This document shows positions 6,786-7,913 of a stretch of 7,913 nucleotides of DNA, piece after piece. The DNA comes from Candidatus Finniella inopinata (GTDB taxonomy: Bacteria > Pseudomonadota > Alphaproteobacteria > Paracaedibacterales > CAITNM01). Under the pieces are notes generated by a model that saw only the letters and a program-made list of their open reading frames with translations, did not search any database and was not told where the DNA came from. The position numbers and the translations under genes were made by a program. The stretch covers positions 1 to 7,913 of the forward strand of contig CAMDPB010000043.1 of the NCBI GenBank assembly GCA_945903885.1, written 5' to 3'. Positions within the stretch are counted from its first letter, which is position 1; each line of letters starts with the position of its first letter.

Positions 6786-7741
6786 TAATTTAAACCTTTT
6801 TTGCCCATATGCAGGAATTTTTCACGTCGCATTTGTTTTAGTTGCGGTCCGCTATTGCGCATTAGCTCATTCAGAACTATTTCTATCTGACGCCTTACAG
6901 ATTCAACAACTTGTGTAGGAAAGCGTTGCGCGCCACCAATTGGTTCAGCAATAATTTCATCAATTACACCAAGTGTTAGTAAGTCTTGAGCGGTTAATTT
7001 TTGTGCTTCAGCAGCTTCAGCAGCTTTTGTCGAGCTGCGCCATAAAATTGAAGCACATCCTTCAGGGGAAATTACTGCATAAATTGCATGTTCAAGCATT
7101 AATACGGAATTTGCAGTTGCAATAGCAATAGCACCGCCTGAACTGCCTTCACCGATGATGATGGTAATCAAAGGAACCTCAATGCTCAGACATTTTTCAA
7201 TACTTTTTGCTATCGCTTCAGCTTGACCACGTTCTTCGGCATCAATACCAGGATAAGCACCAGGCGTATCAATAAACGTGATAACAGGTAATTTGAAGCG
7301 ATTTGCTATATCCATTAAACGCTGGGCTTTACGGTAGCCTTCAGGTTTTGGCATGCCGAAATTATGCTTTACGCGAGAATCAGTGTCGCTACCTTTTTCC
7401 TGACCAATAACCATGACAGACTTACCATTTAAAGTTGCCAGACCGCCGACAATACTTTGATCATCAGCAAATAAACGGTCACCTGCAAGAGGCACGAAAT
7501 CAGTAAACATTGCGTCAATGTATGCAGAAAACTTTGGCCTATCAGGATGCCTAGCTACTTGAACTTTTTGCCAAGGTGTTAGCTGAGTATAGGTTTGACG
7601 CATCATTTTATCTGCTTTTAATTGCAGCTTAGAAACCTCATCAGCGATGTTAAGGTCTTTGTTGTTAGCTAAGTGTCTTAGCTCTTCAATCTTACCAACA
7701 AGTTCTGCAATTGGCTTTTCAAAATCTAAAAATTTATTCAT
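6785..7741 (-). CDS. accA: Acetyl-CoA carboxylase carboxyltransferase subunit alpha
   Basis: AccA pairs with AccD to form the cytosolic carboxyltransferase that moves the carboxyl group from carboxybiotin-AccB to acetyl-CoA, giving malonyl-CoA for fatty-acid synthesis. The 318 residues match the E. coli length (319). Visible features: an N-terminal helical segment beginning LDFEKPIAELVGKIEEL (5-21); RHPDRP at 64-69; NFGMPKPEGYRKAQRLM at 127-143; the crotonase-fold core FIDTPGAYPGIDAEERGQAE at 156-175; the oxyanion-type glycine stretch GEGSSGGAIAIA at 197-208; and SPEGCASILWR at 225-235. It is the first gene of the tight minus-strand cluster, 94 nt after the preceding gene, with a sigma70-like promoter just upstream. 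No strong Shine-Dalgarno precedes the ATG (only GGAT about 15 nt away). The TAA stop overlaps the bicarbonate-permease ATG. accB, accC and accD are not in this window. Confidence 0.97.
   Translation of the reverse strand: MNKFLDFEKPIAELVGKIEELRHLANNKDLNIADEVSKLQLKADKMMRQTYTQLTPWQKVQVARHPDRPKFSAYIDAMFTDFVPLAGDRLFADDQSIVGGLATLNGKSVMVIGQEKGSDTDSRVKHNFGMPKPEGYRKAQRLMDIANRFKLPVITFIDTPGAYPGIDAEERGQAEAIAKSIEKCLSIEVPLITIIIGEGSSGGAIAIATANSVLMLEHAIYAVISPEGCASILWRSSTKAAEAAEAQKLTAQDLLTLGVIDEIIAEPIGGAQRFPTQVVESVRRQIEIVLNELMRNSGPQLKQMRREKFLHMGKKGLN
6795..6802 (-). promoter_or_regulatory. Ribosome-binding site for the bicarbonate permease
   Basis: AAAAAAGG inside the last codons of accA lies 9 nt before the permease ATG, whose first base is the last base of the accA TAA (TAATG). 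This supports the ATG at 6785 and points to coupled translation of AccA and the permease. Confidence 0.6.
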
Positions 7742-7768
7742 GGCCGTAGGTCATCAATCCATAGATAG

Positions 7769-7797
7769 GGTATAGGATGTTTTTGAAAAATATTCAA
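7769..7797 (-). promoter_or_regulatory. Putative sigma70-type promoter for the accA operon
   Basis: On the minus strand TTGAAT (7797-7792) and TATACC (7774-7769) are separated by exactly 17 nt. Each hexamer matches four of six consensus bases. Transcription would begin near 7762, giving a leader of about 20 nt before the accA ATG at 7741. It is the only good candidate I found in the 94-nt gap before the six-gene cluster, so it would drive the whole operon. AT-rich DNA yields such matches by chance fairly often, hence moderate confidence. Confidence 0.5.
7783..7797. repeat. Small inverted repeat overlapping the -35 element
   Basis: TTGAA (7783-7787) and TTCAA (7793-7797) form a perfect 5-bp inverted repeat with a 5-nt spacer, about one helical turn centre to centre. 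It covers the -35 hexamer of the putative accA promoter, where a repressor or activator dimer could bind. The half-sites are short and AT-rich, so chance is a serious alternative. I do not recognise a known regulator's consensus. Confidence 0.25.
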
Positions 7798-7807
7798 GTT
7801 TTTAAGA

Positions 7808-7827
7808 CTAATAGCACAAGATATTAG
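7808..7827 (-). other. Weak hairpin after the upstream hydrolase stop
   Basis: CTAATA (7808-7813) and TATTAG (7822-7827) are perfect complements around an 8-nt loop, beginning 8 nt past the TAA of the upstream gene on the minus strand. The stem is AT-rich and is not followed by a run of U in the minus-strand transcript, so it is at best a weak terminator or RNA-end-protecting structure. The same stretch contains a near-direct repeat, AATAGCAC/ATTAGCAC (7810-7817 and 7823-7830). Confidence 0.25.
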
Positions 7828-7835
7828 CACTTTTC

Positions 7836-7913
7836 TTAGCTATAAAACTTGCCGATCCACTCGAAAACTTTAGCGGATTCTGGAAATAAACCTGGAAATT
7901 GCGCAAATCCATG
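7836..7913 (-). CDS. C-terminal fragment, probable alpha/beta-hydrolase (HSL/fold-3 type)
   Basis: Twenty-five codons run in from the window edge to TAA at 7838-7836. The peptide begins HGFAQFPGLFPESAKVF and ends WIGKFYS. A terminal HGF, a Phe/Pro/Leu-rich stretch, then an amphipathic helix ending the protein resembles the C-terminus of alpha/beta-hydrolase fold-3 (hormone-sensitive-lipase-like) enzymes, in which the His is the third member of the catalytic triad. That reading is pattern recognition on a short fragment. The nucleophile elbow and oxyanion hole would lie outside the window. It could instead be the tail of an unrelated gene, or another frame may be the real one. It shares orientation with accA, 94 nt upstream of it, so read-through is possible, but a separate promoter sits in between. 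Confidence 0.5.
   Translation of the reverse strand, partial: HGFAQFPGLFPESAKVFEWIGKFYS

Noticed and set aside
6271..6793. Two plus-strand open frames opposite the permease (6271-6471, 6578-6793)
   Set aside because: They mirror the permease coding sequence, and no convincing ribosome-binding site or family similarity was seen.
7808..7830. Rho-independent terminator before the accA operon
   Set aside because: The stem is only 6 AT-rich base pairs and no U-run follows in the minus-strand RNA. It is kept only as a weak hairpin.
1..7913. CRISPR array, tRNA/rRNA gene, insertion sequence or prophage remnant
   Set aside because: No spaced direct repeats, no tRNA-like cloverleaf or CCA end, no transposase motif and no terminal inverted repeats were seen; nearly the whole window is coding.

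Overview
The window looks like an AT-rich alphaproteobacterial genome fragment. The placement rests on family resemblance: the Mfd N-terminal motif (WDCLPYDRVSP type) and the MurJ N-terminus read as alphaproteobacterial. The AT content and compact, overlapping genes would suit a Holosporales/Rickettsiales-like or other host-associated lineage, but that is inference. Every convincing gene lies on the minus strand, so transcription runs from the high-coordinate end to the low-coordinate end.

Layout in transcription order: the last 25 codons of a probable alpha/beta-hydrolase (7913-7836); a 94-nt intergenic region (7835-7742) with a sigma70-like promoter and two small inverted repeats; accA (7741-6785, acetyl-CoA carboxylase carboxyltransferase alpha); an SbtA/DUF897-family sodium-dependent bicarbonate permease (6785-5805); uppS (5808-5086, undecaprenyl-diphosphate synthase); cdsA (5111-4320, CDP-diacylglycerol synthase); murJ (4289-2760, lipid II flippase); and mfd (2759 to beyond position 1, transcription-repair coupling factor, cut by the window edge). 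There is no gene-free stretch over 300 bases and no tRNA, rRNA, insertion sequence or CRISPR array. Plus-strand open frames appear to be antisense shadows.

The six genes are packed like one operon. Junctions are a 1-nt overlap (TAATG), a 4-nt overlap (ATGA), a 26-nt overlap, a 30-nt gap that holds a 9-codon mini-ORF, and a zero-nt gap (TAG then ATG). The theme is envelope building: AccA helps make malonyl-CoA for fatty acids, CdsA activates phosphatidate for phospholipids, UppS makes the C55 lipid carrier, and MurJ flips lipid II. Mfd is a DNA-repair passenger.

The most notable element is the bicarbonate permease directly coupled to accA. Acetyl-CoA carboxylase consumes bicarbonate, so the arrangement suggests a substrate-supply module for fatty-acid synthesis rather than the carbon-concentrating role known for cyanobacterial SbtA. 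The familiar proteobacterial neighbours of uppS-cdsA (pyrH/frr upstream; dxr, rseP and bamA downstream) are not here.
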